From Pseudomonas sp. StFLB209 (GTDB lineage Bacteria; Pseudomonadota; Gammaproteobacteria; Pseudomonadales; Pseudomonadaceae): a DNA stretch of 64,000 bases. Below the pieces are notes generated by a model, which was not told the origin of the DNA, searched no databases, and was given only the letters and a program-made list of their open reading frames with translations. Location of the stretch: the NCBI RefSeq assembly GCF_000829415.1, contig NZ_AP014637.1:2182001-2246000 (forward strand), read 5' to 3'. Shown one piece after another: positions 8,820-18,209 of this stretch. The position numbers and the translations under genes were made by a program. Position 1 is the first letter of the stretch, and each line of letters opens with the position of its first letter.

Positions 8820-9491
8820 TCACACGCTGCGGGCGTACTCTTTTTGCAGGACATAGAGGCTGCGCATCGACAGCAGCGGGGCGAAATCCAGGCGTTGCAG
8901 GATGTGAAAACCTGCTGCGCGAAACTCTTTTTCGATCCGGGCGCCGGGCATGGCAACGTAATCGTCGGCTTCTGCCTCGCGGTCAGGGAAAAAGCGTTGC
9001 TGCCAGGCCGACAGGTTGCCGTCGATGCAGACCGAGACAATCACGGTCTCGCGGGTGACGCGATGGAATTCCTGCAGCAGCTCCATTCGCAGCATCGAGT
9101 CGCGCACCTGCGCGAACAGATCCATGCAGAAGATGCAGTCAACACAGTTGTCCGGCAGGTCGATGTCCAGCACGGTGGTCTGCAAGGGCATGATGCGCTG
9201 TACCAACGCTGGCTCGTGGCTGCTACAGGCCGCGTGGATGGTGTCGGCACTCTGGTCGGCGGCGACGATGATGCGTGAGGTTTTTTCTGCCAGTACCTGC
9301 CAGAAACGCCCGGCATCACAGGGTAAATCGAGCACCAGTCCTGGATCGTCAGCCCAGTGCAGAGCCTTGCGCGCAAGCTGCTCTTCACGCCAGCGCACCA
9401 GGCGTGTGGACAGGCTGGTATGCGCAACAGTCAGATGATGGCCGACCGCATGATGGTCAAGGCCTGGTTCAATGCTTGATGGCGTGCTCAT
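8820..9491 (-). CDS. Class I SAM-dependent methyltransferase
   Basis: This 223-residue soluble protein has a Rossmann methyltransferase core. Motif I is the degenerate VLDLPCDAGRFWQVLAEK (about residues 52-70), the acidic end of strand 2 lies in IIVAADQSADTI, and motif IV lies in CVDCIFCMDLFAQV. Such small enzymes resemble UbiE/MenG-like or lipid methyltransferases, but the substrate is not recognisable. It precedes the phosphatase pair on the same strand with a 110-bp gap, so shared transcription is possible. Start chosen at the first ATG, MSTPSSIEPGLDHH. Confidence 0.8.
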   Translation of the reverse strand: MSTPSSIEPGLDHHAVGHHLTVAHTSLSTRLVRWREEQLARKALHWADDPGLVLDLPCDAGRFWQVLAEKTSRIIVAADQSADTIHAACSSHEPALVQRIMPLQTTVLDIDLPDNCVDCIFCMDLFAQVRDSMLRMELLQEFHRVTRETVIVSVCIDGNLSAWQQRFFPDREAEADDYVAMPGARIEKEFRAAGFHILQRLDFAPLLSMRSLYVLQKEYARSV

Positions 9492-9528
9492 GACACTCTC
9501 CAGTGGTTCATGAGCACTACATTAATGA

Positions 9529-9553
9529 GCCTGACGTAGCACGATGGTCAGGC
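9529..9553 (-). terminator. Hairpin after nhaA
   Basis: A perfect 7-bp stem, GCCTGAC / GTCAGGC, with an 11-nt loop lies 16 bp past the nhaA stop codon. It has no U-tract, so it could be a weak terminator or a 3'-end stabiliser. Confidence 0.35.
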
Positions 9554-9569
9554 GCAGGTGAAAAGCGTG

Positions 9570-10745
9570 TCAGCTTCGCTGCGGTGCGGCCCGCAACAGC
9601 AGCATGCCCAGCACGGCCGACAGCCCCGAGCCGATCAGCACGCCGACTTTCACCTCGTCGACCAGATGTGGCGCACCGGGGAAGGCCAGGTTGCCGATGA
9701 ACAGGCTCATGGTGAAACCGATGCCGCACAGCACCGCCACACCATACACCTGCAGCCAATTGCTACCCTGCGGCAAGACTGCCAGCCCGGCGCGGATCGC
9801 CAGCACGGCCGCGAGGAACACGCCGACCTGCTTGCCGACGAATAACCCCAGCGCCACCCCCAGCGGCACCGGGTCGACCAGATTGTCGGCGCTGATCCCT
9901 GCCAGCGATACACCGGCATTGGCAAAGCCGAAGATCGGCACGATGGCGAACGCCACCCAGCCGTGCAGCTTCTCTTCGAGCAGCAATAACGGCGACTGGC
10001 TTTCGTCCTTCTCGCTGCCCAGCGGGATGCACAGTGCCAGCGCCACACCCGCCAGCGTGGCATGCACGCCGGATTTGAGCACGAACACCCACAGCAATAC
10101 GCCCAGCAGCAGGTAGGGCAGCAGGCGTTTGACCTGCAGGCGGTTCATGATCACCAGCACCGCCAGCGTGGCGAATGCCGCGAGCAGCATGGGGATGTTC
10201 AGGCCCGAGCTGTAGAACAGGGCGATGATGGTCACCGCACCCAGGTCGTCGAGGATCGCCAGGGCGGCCAGAAAAACTTTCAGCGAGGTCGGCACCCGTT
10301 TACCCAGCAGCGACAGCACGCCCAGCGCGAAGGCGATGTCGGTCGCCGCCGGGATCGCCCAGCCGCTGAGGGTTTGCGGGTTGCCCCAGTTCACTGCCAG
10401 ATAAAGCAGTGCCGGCACCAGCATGCCCCCGGCAGCGGCAAAGCCGGGCAGGGCGCGTTGCTCCCAGGTCGACAGGCCACCGGCCAGCACTTCACGCTTG
10501 ATCTCCAGGCCGACCATCAGGAAGAACACCGCCATCAAGCCATCGTTGATCCACAGCTCCAGCGACAAGCCCAGCCAGACCGTATGCAAGGCTGCGAAGT
10601 AACGCTCGGCCAGCGGACTGTTAGCGACGATCAGCGCCGCCAGTGCAGCGAGCATCAGGACGATGCCGCCAGCGGCTTCGGAGTGCAGAAAATTACGCAG
10701 CAGGGCGAGGGCGCGGGGTGATTCCGGGCGCGGGAAGTGAGTCAT
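9570..10745 (-). CDS. nhaA: Na+/H+ antiporter NhaA
   Basis: This 391-residue inner-membrane antiporter has about 12 membrane segments and matches E. coli NhaA in length. Diagnostic motifs are [20 protein letters not shown] and the paired ion-binding aspartates in [17 protein letters not shown], plus [14 protein letters not shown]. It exchanges cytoplasmic Na+ or Li+ for external protons and supports pH and salt homeostasis. It appears monocistronic. The start [20 protein letters not shown] is preceded by GGAAATCCC. Confidence 0.96.
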   Translation of the reverse strand: MTHFPRPESPRALALLRNFLHSEAAGGIVLMLAALAALIVANSPLAERYFAALHTVWLGLSLELWINDGLMAVFFLMVGLEIKREVLAGGLSTWEQRALPGFAAAGGMLVPALLYLAVNWGNPQTLSGWAIPAATDIAFALGVLSLLGKRVPTSLKVFLAALAILDDLGAVTIIALFYSSGLNIPMLLAAFATLAVLVIMNRLQVKRLLPYLLLGVLLWVFVLKSGVHATLAGVALALCIPLGSEKDESQSPLLLLEEKLHGWVAFAIVPIFGFANAGVSLAGISADNLVDPVPLGVALGLFVGKQVGVFLAAVLAIRAGLAVLPQGSNWLQVYGVAVLCGIGFTMSLFIGNLAFPGAPHLVDEVKVGVLIGSGLSAVLGMLLLRAAPQRS

Positions 10746-10774
10746 GGGATTTCCTGTAAAGCGTTAAAGCGCGC

Positions 10775-11374
10775 TTATTGCGCGCCGATAGCAGACAGCT
10801 CGATCAGGCAGCAGCGGCTTGGGCCGGGCGCCTGCAGTTCGATTTCCAGCAAGCCGCCGCGGTTGTCGGCGCGCAGGCAGTCATGCTGGCCGAGAATTTC
10901 CCAGAGCCCGTCATTGATGCTGATGGCGACTTGTTGCGCGGCACTGAACAGCAACACCACGCTGGCTGAGCTGAACAGCCGTTGCGGCTGGATGACGTCC
11001 AGCCAGTGCAGGCGGGCGTTGTAGCGTTGCGGGTGGTAGATCAGGTTGAAGTCGCGAATCGGACCGTCCAGCAAGGTGCTGCTGACCTGGCTGTCACCGC
11101 TGAAGGCCAGCGGGTCGGAGACTTTCAGCGGGCGGCTGGGTTGGCCGTCGATGGTCAGGCTCATGCCGGCGCCTTGCAGCACGGTGATGATCCGTTGATA
11201 GCCAGCAAAAACAGAAAAATCGCCACTGCCTTGCACATCGGCCAGCGACAGGCGCCAGCCAAAGTCATCGAGTGCCTGCCCGGCGTCGCGGGCGATTTCC
11301 ATCGTTGTACCGCCGCCATTCTTCCAGGCGGCGCTGGGGTAATCCTTGGCGTGGAGCAGGGTGGTACAGGGCAT
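10775..11374 (-). CDS. HutD/Ves-family protein
   Basis: This 199-residue cupin-like protein is recognised by the N-terminal AKDYPSAAWKNGGGTTMEIA and by DFGWRLSLADVQGSGDFS and FAGYQRIITVLQGAGM, all signatures of the HutD/Ves family. The start is the ATG 11374-11372, with GGACCTCC upstream; the longer ORF would add 24 residues and was rejected. HutD normally sits in histidine-utilisation operons and is proposed to limit the pathway, but no hut gene is in this window. Here it lies at the tail of the yggS-hemW block, so a different physiological link is likely. Confidence 0.85.
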   Translation of the reverse strand: MPCTTLLHAKDYPSAAWKNGGGTTMEIARDAGQALDDFGWRLSLADVQGSGDFSVFAGYQRIITVLQGAGMSLTIDGQPSRPLKVSDPLAFSGDSQVSSTLLDGPIRDFNLIYHPQRYNARLHWLDVIQPQRLFSSASVVLLFSAAQQVAISINDGLWEILGQHDCLRADNRGGLLEIELQAPGPSRCCLIELSAIGAQ

Positions 11375-11442
11375 GGGGCGGAGGTCCTTGAGGCGTGCAG
11401 GGCGATGGCCATGATAGCAGTTGTCTATACAATCGGGCCGCG

Positions 11443-11766
11443 TCACTTGCGATCGGCAATCACCCCGATCAGCACCAGCACCACCAGCAGCACCGGCGCC
11501 AGGCTGTAGTTATTGAACTGGCTGAGTCCCTTGACCACCCAGGGGGTGGCGTAGATCAGCGCCGCACCGCTGCCGATGGTGCAGGCCAGGGCGATCAATG
11601 GCACACGAATGGCGCTGCTCATGCTGCCGACCCGTTGCTCGACCCAGCCTTTGATATCTGCACCGAACAGCACCAGCAGGCAGCCCACCAAGGCCAGGGC
11701 GATTTCCGAAAGATTGCTGCGGCTCCAGCGCGAAACAGTGGCGAGCAGATCGAGTACGAGGTCCAT
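11443..11766 (-). CDS. DUF3392 membrane protein
   Basis: This 107-residue protein has three hydrophobic segments (about 20-38, 50-72 and 86-104) and matches the DUF3392 family found next to hemW in Pseudomonas. It is only 9 bp downstream of the hemW stop codon, so co-transcribed. Function is unknown. It starts MDLVLDLLATVSRWSRSNLS and ends LIGVIADRK. Confidence 0.85.
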   Translation of the reverse strand: MDLVLDLLATVSRWSRSNLSEIALALVGCLLVLFGADIKGWVEQRVGSMSSAIRVPLIALACTIGSGAALIYATPWVVKGLSQFNNYSLAPVLLVVLVLIGVIADRK

Positions 11767-11775
11767 GCAGGTTCC

Positions 11776-12987
11776 TTAGATCAGAAAGTATTGCAACAGG
11801 TCGTTGAGGAACAACTGGCCCTTGGGCGTGGCCGCCAGACGCTGCGGGTCGGCCTGCAACAGGCCGCGTTGTTCGGCCTGCTCACGGCCAAGGGCCAGTG
11901 AATCGGGGCTTAGACCGGTTCTTTCGCGAAATAATGCAGCGTCCACGCCATTTGTCAGGCGCAAGGCGTTCATCAGGAATTCAAAGGGCAGCTCATCGAG
12001 CGGCAGCAGCTTGCTGCCGGCCTGAAACGGCTTGGCCGGGTTGAGGTAATCCTTGGGCAGGCGGGTCTTCCAGGTGCGCTCAATGCGTCCGTCCGGGTGG
12101 CTGAGCTTGCCGTGGGCGCCGGCGCCGATGCCGATGAAGTCACCGAAGCTCCAGTAGTTGAGGTTGTGGCGCGCCTCTTTGCCGGGCTGGGCATAGGCCG
12201 AGACTTCGTACTGTGCGTAGCCATGTTCAGCCAGCAATTGCTGGCCAGCTTCCTGAATATCCCAGAGGATATCGTCTTCGGGCAGCAACGGCGGCTGGTT
12301 CCAGAACACCGTGTTGGGCTCCAGGGTCAGCTGATACCACGACAGGTGGGTGGGCTGCAGGGCGATGGCCTGACGCAGATCGGCCAGCGCTTCGTCCAGG
12401 CTCTGGTCCGGCAAGCCGTGCATCAGGTCGAGATTGAAGTTGTCGAAGCCGGCCTGGCGCGCCATGTCGGCGGCGCGAATCGCCTCATCACCGTTATGAA
12501 TGCGCCCCAGCGCTTCGAGCTTGTCGGGCTGGAAGCTCTGAATGCCGATCGACAGGCGGTTGATGCCCAGCTTGCGGTAGGCACTGAATTTGGCTTGCTC
12601 GAAAGTCCCGGGGTTGGCCTCCAGGGTGATTTCGATGTCGCTGGCGAAGCGGATGCGTTGCTCGACACCCACCAGCAGGCGGCCCAATGCTTCAGCGCTG
12701 AACAGGCTGGGGGTGCCCCCGCCAAAGAAGATCGAGCGCAATTCGCGGCCATGCACGTTGGGTAATTCCAGGTCCAGGTCGGCCAGCAAGGCGTCGACGT
12801 ATTCCTGCTCCGGCAGCACCGGGGTTGAGGCGTGGGAGTTGAAGTCGCAGTACGGGCATTTACGCACGCACCACGGGATATGGATGTACAGCGACAGCGG
12901 CGGCAGTTCGGGCAAGGCGTTGCGCGGGGCTGCCGAAGAGAAACCGCCGGCACCGGGGTGCAGCGGTTGTACGTCTGAATCAGTCAT
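11776..12987 (-). CDS. hemW: Radical-SAM heme chaperone HemW
   Basis: This 403-residue protein has the radical SAM cluster motif IPWCVRKCPYCDFNSHA (about residues 38-54) and the SAM-binding GGGTPSLFS. It belongs to the HemW branch (formerly called coproporphyrinogen oxidase-like), which lacks HemN activity and instead delivers heme to respiratory enzymes. A HemN C-terminal domain follows (NALRLTNGVDAALFRERTG). The start codon overlaps the rdgB stop as TAATG, indicating translational coupling. The N-terminal 30 residues are poorly conserved, so a later start is possible. Confidence 0.93.
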   Translation of the reverse strand: MTDSDVQPLHPGAGGFSSAAPRNALPELPPLSLYIHIPWCVRKCPYCDFNSHASTPVLPEQEYVDALLADLDLELPNVHGRELRSIFFGGGTPSLFSAEALGRLLVGVEQRIRFASDIEITLEANPGTFEQAKFSAYRKLGINRLSIGIQSFQPDKLEALGRIHNGDEAIRAADMARQAGFDNFNLDLMHGLPDQSLDEALADLRQAIALQPTHLSWYQLTLEPNTVFWNQPPLLPEDDILWDIQEAGQQLLAEHGYAQYEVSAYAQPGKEARHNLNYWSFGDFIGIGAGAHGKLSHPDGRIERTWKTRLPKDYLNPAKPFQAGSKLLPLDELPFEFLMNALRLTNGVDAALFRERTGLSPDSLALGREQAEQRGLLQADPQRLAATPKGQLFLNDLLQYFLI

Positions 12988-13580
12988 TACAGGCCCAGAC
13001 GCTCGCGCAGCAACACCATGGCACGGGCCCGGTGGCTGAGCTGGTTCTTGTCGGCCGGTGCCAGGTCAGCGCTGGAGCAGTTGCGCTCCGGCACCCAGAA
13101 CAGCGGGTCATAGCCGAAGCCGTGTTCGCCGCTGGCGGCATGCAGGATGCGCCCGTGCCACAAGCCTTCGCAGAGAATCGGCAGCGGGTCGTCGGCGTGC
13201 CGTACCAGCGCCAGAACGCAGACAAACTGCGCGCCGCGTTGCTCATCGGGGACGTCTTTCAGGGCGTCGAGCAATTTGGCGTTGTTTGCCGCATCACCCT
13301 GGCCGTCGGCATAGCGCGCCGAGTAGATGCCCGGTGCGCCACCGAGAAAATCCACCGCCAGGCCGGAATCGTCAGCCAAGGCTGGCAGGCCGGAAATCCG
13401 CGCCGCGTTACGCGCCTTGAGGATCGCGTTCTCGACGAACGACAAGCCGGTTTCATCCGGCTCGACCGTGCTGAATTCGCCGATCGAGCGCAGTTGCACG
13501 CTGCCGCCAAGCATGGCTTGCAGCTCTTTGAGTTTGCCGCCGTTGTGGCTGGCCAGTACCAGTTGGGTGAAATTCATCAT
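12987..13580 (-). CDS. rdgB: XTP/dITP diphosphatase RdgB
   Basis: This 197-residue Ham1-family nucleotide pyrophosphatase removes dITP, XTP and ITP from the pool. Diagnostic motifs are [15 protein letters not shown] at the N-terminus, [25 protein letters not shown] in the middle, and [12 protein letters not shown] near the C-terminus. The ATGATG start overlaps the stop of the DUF4426 gene, so either methionine could be used. It is part of the metX-metW-DUF4426-rdgB-hemW operon. Confidence 0.95.
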   Translation of the reverse strand: MMNFTQLVLASHNGGKLKELQAMLGGSVQLRSIGEFSTVEPDETGLSFVENAILKARNAARISGLPALADDSGLAVDFLGGAPGIYSARYADGQGDAANNAKLLDALKDVPDEQRGAQFVCVLALVRHADDPLPILCEGLWHGRILHAASGEHGFGYDPLFWVPERNCSSADLAPADKNQLSHRARAMVLLRERLGL

Positions 13581-14026
13581 GGGTCCGGAAAGAGTTCCTG
13601 GTTGAAACTGAAGCGGTGGGTCACGCCGCCGGTTTCCACCTTGAGGTCGAAGATTCGGGTTTGCTGTTGCGGCACAGGATACTGCGCCACGTAGTAGATC
13701 GCGCCGGTTTCACGGATCACCCGGAAGTTGAGCGGTAGGCTGTCGCCGGTCAGTGACTTGAGGCTGCCGCTGACCTGGGCCGCCTGCGGCTGGCCCTGTT
13801 TGAGCACCGTCAGGTTGATCACGCCCTGCTGCTTGCTGCGGATCAGTTGCAGTTGCCGGGCGAGCTGCGGTTGCAGGAAGGTCGAGCTGAACGTCGAGTA
13901 GTGCACCGTCACATCGCCAAAACGTTGCTGGCGGTCAGCGTCGATACGCTCTGCCGCCAGGGCCGGCAGGGCCATGGCGCTGAACAACAGGCAGGTCAGA
14001 TGTTTCAACAACCTGTTCATGGGCAT
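13577..14026 (-). CDS. DUF4426 secreted protein
   Basis: This 149-residue exported protein has a signal peptide ending about residue 24 ([16 protein letters not shown]). The mature domain matches DUF4426 ([21 protein letters not shown], then GVINLTVLK). It is found between metW and rdgB in Pseudomonas. Function is unknown. The reading frame overlaps the rdgB start by a few bases and lies 13 bp after metW, so it is an internal operon member. Confidence 0.85.
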   Translation of the reverse strand: MPMNRLLKHLTCLLFSAMALPALAAERIDADRQQRFGDVTVHYSTFSSTFLQPQLARQLQLIRSKQQGVINLTVLKQGQPQAAQVSGSLKSLTGDSLPLNFRVIRETGAIYYVAQYPVPQQQTRIFDLKVETGGVTHRFSFNQELFPDP

Positions 14027-14039
14027 GTCCTCGGGGTGC

Positions 14040-14660
14040 TCAGACCGCGAGCTGATGCTCGCTCAGGCCCGGGCTGCGGACCCGGTAGATTCCAACCTCA
14101 CCCAACAGATTAGGCCACAGTTTGCTCGCCCACCCGTGGCGGTGCTGGTTATCCACCGCCATGCGATCGAGCACCCGTGCGTCACGCTCACGGCACAGCG
14201 CCTCGAAGTCCTTGAAGGTACAGAAGTGGATGTTCGGCGTGTTGTACCAGGTGTAGGGCATGAAGTCCGACACCGGCATGCGGCCGTTGCGGGCCAGGTA
14301 CCAACGACAGCGCCAGTGGCCGAAGTTGGGGAAGGTGATGATGCACTGGCGGCCCACGCGCAGCATTTCGTCGAGGATCTTGTCCGGGTAATGCACGGCC
14401 TGCAACGCCTGGGTCATGACCACCACGTCGAAACTGTTACTGGCGAAGTTGCCCAGCCCCTTGTCCAGATCCTGCTCGATGACATTGATGCCGTTGAGCA
14501 TGCACTGGGCAATGTTGTCGGGGTCTTTTTCCAGGCCGTAGCCGGTGACCTGCTTATGGTCGCGCAGCCAGGCCAGCAACTCGCCGTCGCCGCAGCCCAG
14601 GTCGAGCACGCGGCTGCCAGCGGGAATCCACTCCTGGATGATCTCCAGATCGGCTCTCAT
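14040..14660 (-). CDS. metW: Methionine biosynthesis protein MetW
   Basis: This 206-residue methyltransferase-fold protein begins MRADLEIIQEWIPAGSRVLD, with SAM motif I VLDLGCGDGELLAWL. It is fully conserved in the MetW family (DKGLGNFASNSFDVVVMTQA, VGRQCIITFPNFGHWRCRW). MetW is required with MetX for homoserine acylation in Pseudomonas and relatives. It starts 7 bp after metX; the ATG preceded by GAGGACCTC was chosen over an in-frame ATG six codons upstream. Confidence 0.93.
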   Translation of the reverse strand: MRADLEIIQEWIPAGSRVLDLGCGDGELLAWLRDHKQVTGYGLEKDPDNIAQCMLNGINVIEQDLDKGLGNFASNSFDVVVMTQALQAVHYPDKILDEMLRVGRQCIITFPNFGHWRCRWYLARNGRMPVSDFMPYTWYNTPNIHFCTFKDFEALCRERDARVLDRMAVDNQHRHGWASKLWPNLLGEVGIYRVRSPGLSEHQLAV

Positions 14661-14667
14661 GAGGTCC

Positions 14668-15807
14668 TCACAGCGCAATACGATTCATGTAGTTGCCGAA
14701 AGCCTGCACATAGCGCGGGTTCGGGATCAGGAAGGCGTCGTGGCCCTGCGGCGCGTCGATTTCCAGGTAGCTGACGTCCTTGCGCGCCGCCATCAGCGCA
14801 TCCACCAGTTCCCGCGAGCGGGCCGGCGAGAAGCGCCAGTCGGTGGTGAAGGACATCACGCAGAATTTCGCGGTGGCCGTGGCGAAAGTTTTTGCCAGGT
14901 CATCGTTGTGCTGCGCGGCCGGATCGAAATAGTCCAGCGCCTTGGTCATCAGCAGGTAAGTATTGGCGTCGAAGCGCCCGGAAAACTCCTCACCCTGATA
15001 ACGCAGGTAGCTCTCGACCTGAAACTCCACGTTGTGGAAGTCGTAGTTGAGCTTTTCGTTTTTCAGGCCGCGGCCGAATTTCTCGCCCATCGAATCGTCG
15101 GACAGGTAGGTGATATGGCCGACCATCCGCGCCAGCATCAGGCCGCGCTTGGGAATCACGCCATGGCTCTGGAAAGCGCCTTCGTGGAATTCCGGGTCAG
15201 TGAGAATCGCCTGGCGCGCCACTTCGTTGAAGGCGATGTTCTGTGCTGACAGTTTGGGCGCCGAGGCAATTGCCAGGCAGTGGCGTACGCGCTCGGGGTA
15301 GCTGATGGTCCATTGCAGCGCCTGCATGCCACCCAGACTGCCACCGACTACCGCAGCCCATTGGCTGATGCCCAGGCGGTCTGCCAGACGTGCCTGGCTG
15401 TTGACCCAGTCCTCGACGGTGACCACCGGGAAGTTGGCGCCGAACGGGCTGCCGGTCTCCGGGTCGAGGCTGCTCGGCCCGGTGGAGCCGTTGCAGCCAC
15501 CGAGGTTATTGAGGCTGACCACGAAGAAGCGGTTGGTATCAATCGGCTTGCCGGGGCCGATGCAGCTGTCCCACCAGCCCGGTTTGCGGTCTTCGCTGCT
15601 GTGGTAACCGGCGGCGTGGTGATGGCCCGACAGGGCGTGACAGATCAGCACCGCGTTGCTGCCCGCAGCGTTCAACTGACCGTAGGTTTCGTAAATCAGG
15701 TCATAGGCTGGCAGGGTACGACCGCAGGCCAGGGCCAGCGGTTCATCAAAGTGCGCCAGTTGCGGTGTGACCAGACCAACAGAATCGGGGGGAAAGACCG
15801 TGGGCAT
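14668..15807 (-). CDS. metX: Homoserine O-acyltransferase MetX
   Basis: This 379-residue alpha/beta-hydrolase acylates homoserine in the first committed step of methionine synthesis. The nucleophile elbow is [13 protein letters not shown] (Ser in GGSLGG). [12 protein letters not shown] and the C-terminal [12 protein letters not shown] (catalytic His) are present. Pseudomonas MetX proteins generally prefer succinyl-CoA; the sequence alone does not decide acetyl versus succinyl here. It is the first gene of the metX-metW-DUF4426-rdgB-hemW group, and a REP doublet separates it from yggT. Confidence 0.94.
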   Translation of the reverse strand: MPTVFPPDSVGLVTPQLAHFDEPLALACGRTLPAYDLIYETYGQLNAAGSNAVLICHALSGHHHAAGYHSSEDRKPGWWDSCIGPGKPIDTNRFFVVSLNNLGGCNGSTGPSSLDPETGSPFGANFPVVTVEDWVNSQARLADRLGISQWAAVVGGSLGGMQALQWTISYPERVRHCLAIASAPKLSAQNIAFNEVARQAILTDPEFHEGAFQSHGVIPKRGLMLARMVGHITYLSDDSMGEKFGRGLKNEKLNYDFHNVEFQVESYLRYQGEEFSGRFDANTYLLMTKALDYFDPAAQHNDDLAKTFATATAKFCVMSFTTDWRFSPARSRELVDALMAARKDVSYLEIDAPQGHDAFLIPNPRYVQAFGNYMNRIAL

Positions 15808-15876
15808 CGACCCTGCTCTCGCTGTAAAGAGGCGTAAGTCTAAAGACCCGAGGGGTTGGCAGCAACACAGAACCCT

Positions 15877-15978
15877 GTAGGAGCGGTCGGGCGGCGATCC
15901 GCTTTAGCCGCGAAAATCCATCAGGCGACGCAGTTGCATCGTTTGATCGGGGGCTTTCGCGGCTAAAGCCGCTCCTAC
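15877..15978. repeat. REP doublet between yggT and metX
   Basis: A 102-bp unit opens with GTAGGAGCGG and closes with the inverted CCGCTCCTAC. Internal halves are GCTTTAGCCGCGAAA and TTTCGCGGCTAAAGCC. It lies between two minus-strand genes and could form a large hairpin in their common transcript. It is the same class as the element at 36950-37018. Confidence 0.8.
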
Positions 15979-15990
15979 GGGGGGGCGCGG

Positions 15991-16581
15991 TTACATCAGC
16001 ATGCGCAGTACTTGCGGCATGCCGGTCATCGCCGCCAGGTTGTTGATCACCAGCATGTCCAGCAGCTTGATGACCATGAACGCCAGGATCGGCGAGATAT
16101 CCAGGCCGCCCAGGTTTGGCAGCAGGCGACGAAACGGCGCCAGCACCGGCTCGCAGATCTGGTTGACCAGTTCGGCGCCAGGGTTGTGGCTGCCCGGCGC
16201 GACCCAGGACAGGATCACGCTGATGATCAGCGCATAGAAGAAAATGTTCAGGAACAATCCGGTGACACCGATGATTGCCCACACCAGCAGCGACAGGAAC
16301 GGGCCGGTGGTGCCTTCGGCGAGCAGCAGGGTCAGGGCCATGAGCACCATCTGCACGATGATCGCCAGCACCAGCGACGACATGTCCAGGCCGAACAGGC
16401 TCGGGATGATCCGGCGCAGCGGGCGCAGCAGCGGCTGGGTGGCCTTGACCGCAAACTGGCTCAGCGGGTTGTAGAAGTCGGCACGCACCAGTTGCAGCAC
16501 GAAGCGCAACAGGATCACCAGCAGGTAAAGGCTGCCAAGGGTTTGCAGGATGAAAATTGCAGCGGTGTTCAATCCGATCAT
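15991..16581 (-). CDS. yggT: YggT-family membrane protein
   Basis: This 196-residue integral membrane protein carries two tandem YGGT units. Each ends in an amphipathic NP..Q....P.L.P.RR..P segment (NPLSQFAVKATQPLLRPLRR and NPGAELVNQICEPVLAPFRR). The family is linked to cell-envelope, division or osmotic functions and is usually next to proC and yggS, as here. It starts 28 bp after proC. Precise role is unproven. Confidence 0.92.
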   Translation of the reverse strand: MIGLNTAAIFILQTLGSLYLLVILLRFVLQLVRADFYNPLSQFAVKATQPLLRPLRRIIPSLFGLDMSSLVLAIIVQMVLMALTLLLAEGTTGPFLSLLVWAIIGVTGLFLNIFFYALIISVILSWVAPGSHNPGAELVNQICEPVLAPFRRLLPNLGGLDISPILAFMVIKLLDMLVINNLAAMTGMPQVLRMLM

Positions 16582-16609
16582 TGATCAGCTCCGGTAAGCG
16601 CCTGAAAAA

Positions 16610-17431
16610 TTATTGGCCCAGTTGTTCGGCCAGTTCTGCCGAGCGTTTGGCTGCGGCATTGAGGGCCGTCTCGACCAGCGCTTCGAAGCCGCCAGCCTGG
16701 AAGGATTTGATTGCAGCTTCGGTGGTGCCGGCCGGCGACGTGACGCGGCGACGCAGTTCGGCGGCATCCACGTCGCTGCCGGTGCTCATCAGCGCAGCGC
16801 CCAGGGCGGTCTGCTGGGTGAGCTGGCGGGCGATGTCTTCGGGTAACCCCAGTTTGACGCCAGCGGCGGTCATGGCTTCGATCAGCAGGAAGAAATACGC
16901 AGGGCCACTGCCAGACACGGCAGTCACCGCATCGAGTTGCTGCTCTTGTTCAAGCCACAGGGCGACACCGACGGCCGACAGCAGTTGCTCGGCCTGCTGG
17001 CGCTGGACATCACTGACCTTGTCGGTGGCATACAGGCCGCTGACGCCCTGGCGCAGCAGGGCCGGGGTGTTGGGCATGCAGCGCACCACCGGTTGCTGTT
17101 CGCCCAGCCACTGGTTGAGGCTGGCGCAGGTGATGCCGGCGGCCACCGAAACGATGAGTTGCTCAGGCTTCAGGCTCGGCGCCAAATCCTGGCAGACCGC
17201 TTTCATCATTTGCGGCTTGACCGCCAGCAGCACCACATCGGCGCCCGTGACGGCGTCGGCGTTGTCGGCCACCACTGCAATGCCGTGCTCGGCAGCAATC
17301 CGGCCACGGGTCTCGGCCCCCGGATCGGCGGCGCGGATGTCGTCGGCTTCAACGCCCTGGGCACGCAGGCCGCCGATCAGGCTGGCGGCCATGTTGCCGG
17401 CGCCGATGAAGGCGATACGAGTCTTGCTCAT
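16610..17431 (-). CDS. proC: Pyrroline-5-carboxylate reductase ProC
   Basis: This 273-residue NADPH-dependent enzyme catalyses the last step of proline synthesis. It has the N-terminal Rossmann motif RIAFIGAGNMAASLIGGL and the C-terminal ProC signature VSGSGPAYFFLLIEAMTAAG, then the TLGA-like region QQTALGAALM and the RRRVTSPAGTT motif. It lies 24 bp after yggS on the same strand. Confidence 0.96.
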   Translation of the reverse strand: MSKTRIAFIGAGNMAASLIGGLRAQGVEADDIRAADPGAETRGRIAAEHGIAVVADNADAVTGADVVLLAVKPQMMKAVCQDLAPSLKPEQLIVSVAAGITCASLNQWLGEQQPVVRCMPNTPALLRQGVSGLYATDKVSDVQRQQAEQLLSAVGVALWLEQEQQLDAVTAVSGSGPAYFFLLIEAMTAAGVKLGLPEDIARQLTQQTALGAALMSTGSDVDAAELRRRVTSPAGTTEAAIKSFQAGGFEALVETALNAAAKRSAELAEQLGQ

Positions 17432-17455
17432 GACAGGTTTCCTTGAGTTCAGAGG

Positions 17456-18154
17456 TTATGGCTGGCCGTGTGTCTGGCTGTAGTCGCGGGCGCCAAAGAG
17501 CGCGGTGCCGATACGCACCCAGGTGGCGCCTTCACTGATGGCGGCCTCCAGGTCATGGCTCATGCCCATTGAAAGGGTGTCCAGTGCTTGCGGCAGTTGT
17601 TCTTGCAGGATACGGACTCTGGCAAAGGCTGCATGCTGCGCTGCGACATCGTCGGTCGGTTCCGGAATCGCCATCAGGCCGCGCAACTTCAGTCGTGGCA
17701 GGCTGGCAATGGCCGCCGCCAGTTGCGGCAGCTCTTCAGGCGTGCAGCCAGACTTGCTGGCTTCACCGCTGACATTGACCTGGATACAGATATTCAACGG
17801 TGCCAGGTGTTCAGGGCGTTGCTCGCTCAGGCGTTGGGCTATTTTCAGGCGGTCCACAGAGTGTACCCAGTCAAAGTGCTCGGCAAGCGAGCGGGTCTTG
17901 TTCGACTGAATGGGGCCGATGAAATGCCAGTGCAAGGGCAGGTCGGCCAATTGCTGCTGTTTGCCCAGTGCTTCTTGCAGGTAATTTTCGCCAAAGTGCC
18001 GCAGGCCGGCGGCGAAGGCTTCGCGCAAGGCCTCGGCGGGCTTGGTCTTGCTCACTGCCAGCAGGCCGATGCTGTCCGGGTCGCGCCGGGCTGCCTGGGC
18101 CGCGACGCGGATTCGTTGTTCGAGCGTTGATATATTCGCTGCTATCGTGGACAT
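17456..18154 (-). CDS. yggS: YggS/PLPBP pyridoxal-phosphate homeostasis protein
   Basis: This 232-residue single-domain alanine-racemase-fold protein binds PLP without catalysis and buffers vitamin B6. The PLP lysine is K36 in LLAVSKTKP; other signatures are RHFGENYLQEAL, WHFIGPIQSNKTR and SMGMSHDLEAAI. Start chosen at MSTIAANISTLEQR; the ORF extends 66 codons further upstream into the divergent pilT promoter region, and that extension is not credible. It is the first gene of the yggS-proC-yggT unit and divergent from pilT. Confidence 0.94.
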   Translation of the reverse strand: MSTIAANISTLEQRIRVAAQAARRDPDSIGLLAVSKTKPAEALREAFAAGLRHFGENYLQEALGKQQQLADLPLHWHFIGPIQSNKTRSLAEHFDWVHSVDRLKIAQRLSEQRPEHLAPLNICIQVNVSGEASKSGCTPEELPQLAAAIASLPRLKLRGLMAIPEPTDDVAAQHAAFARVRILQEQLPQALDTLSMGMSHDLEAAISEGATWVRIGTALFGARDYSQTHGQP

Positions 18155-18209
18155 TGATTCGGGCCGGCAGAACTGAGGTCTGCGGCATTCTATGTGATTG
18201 AGGAGCTGT

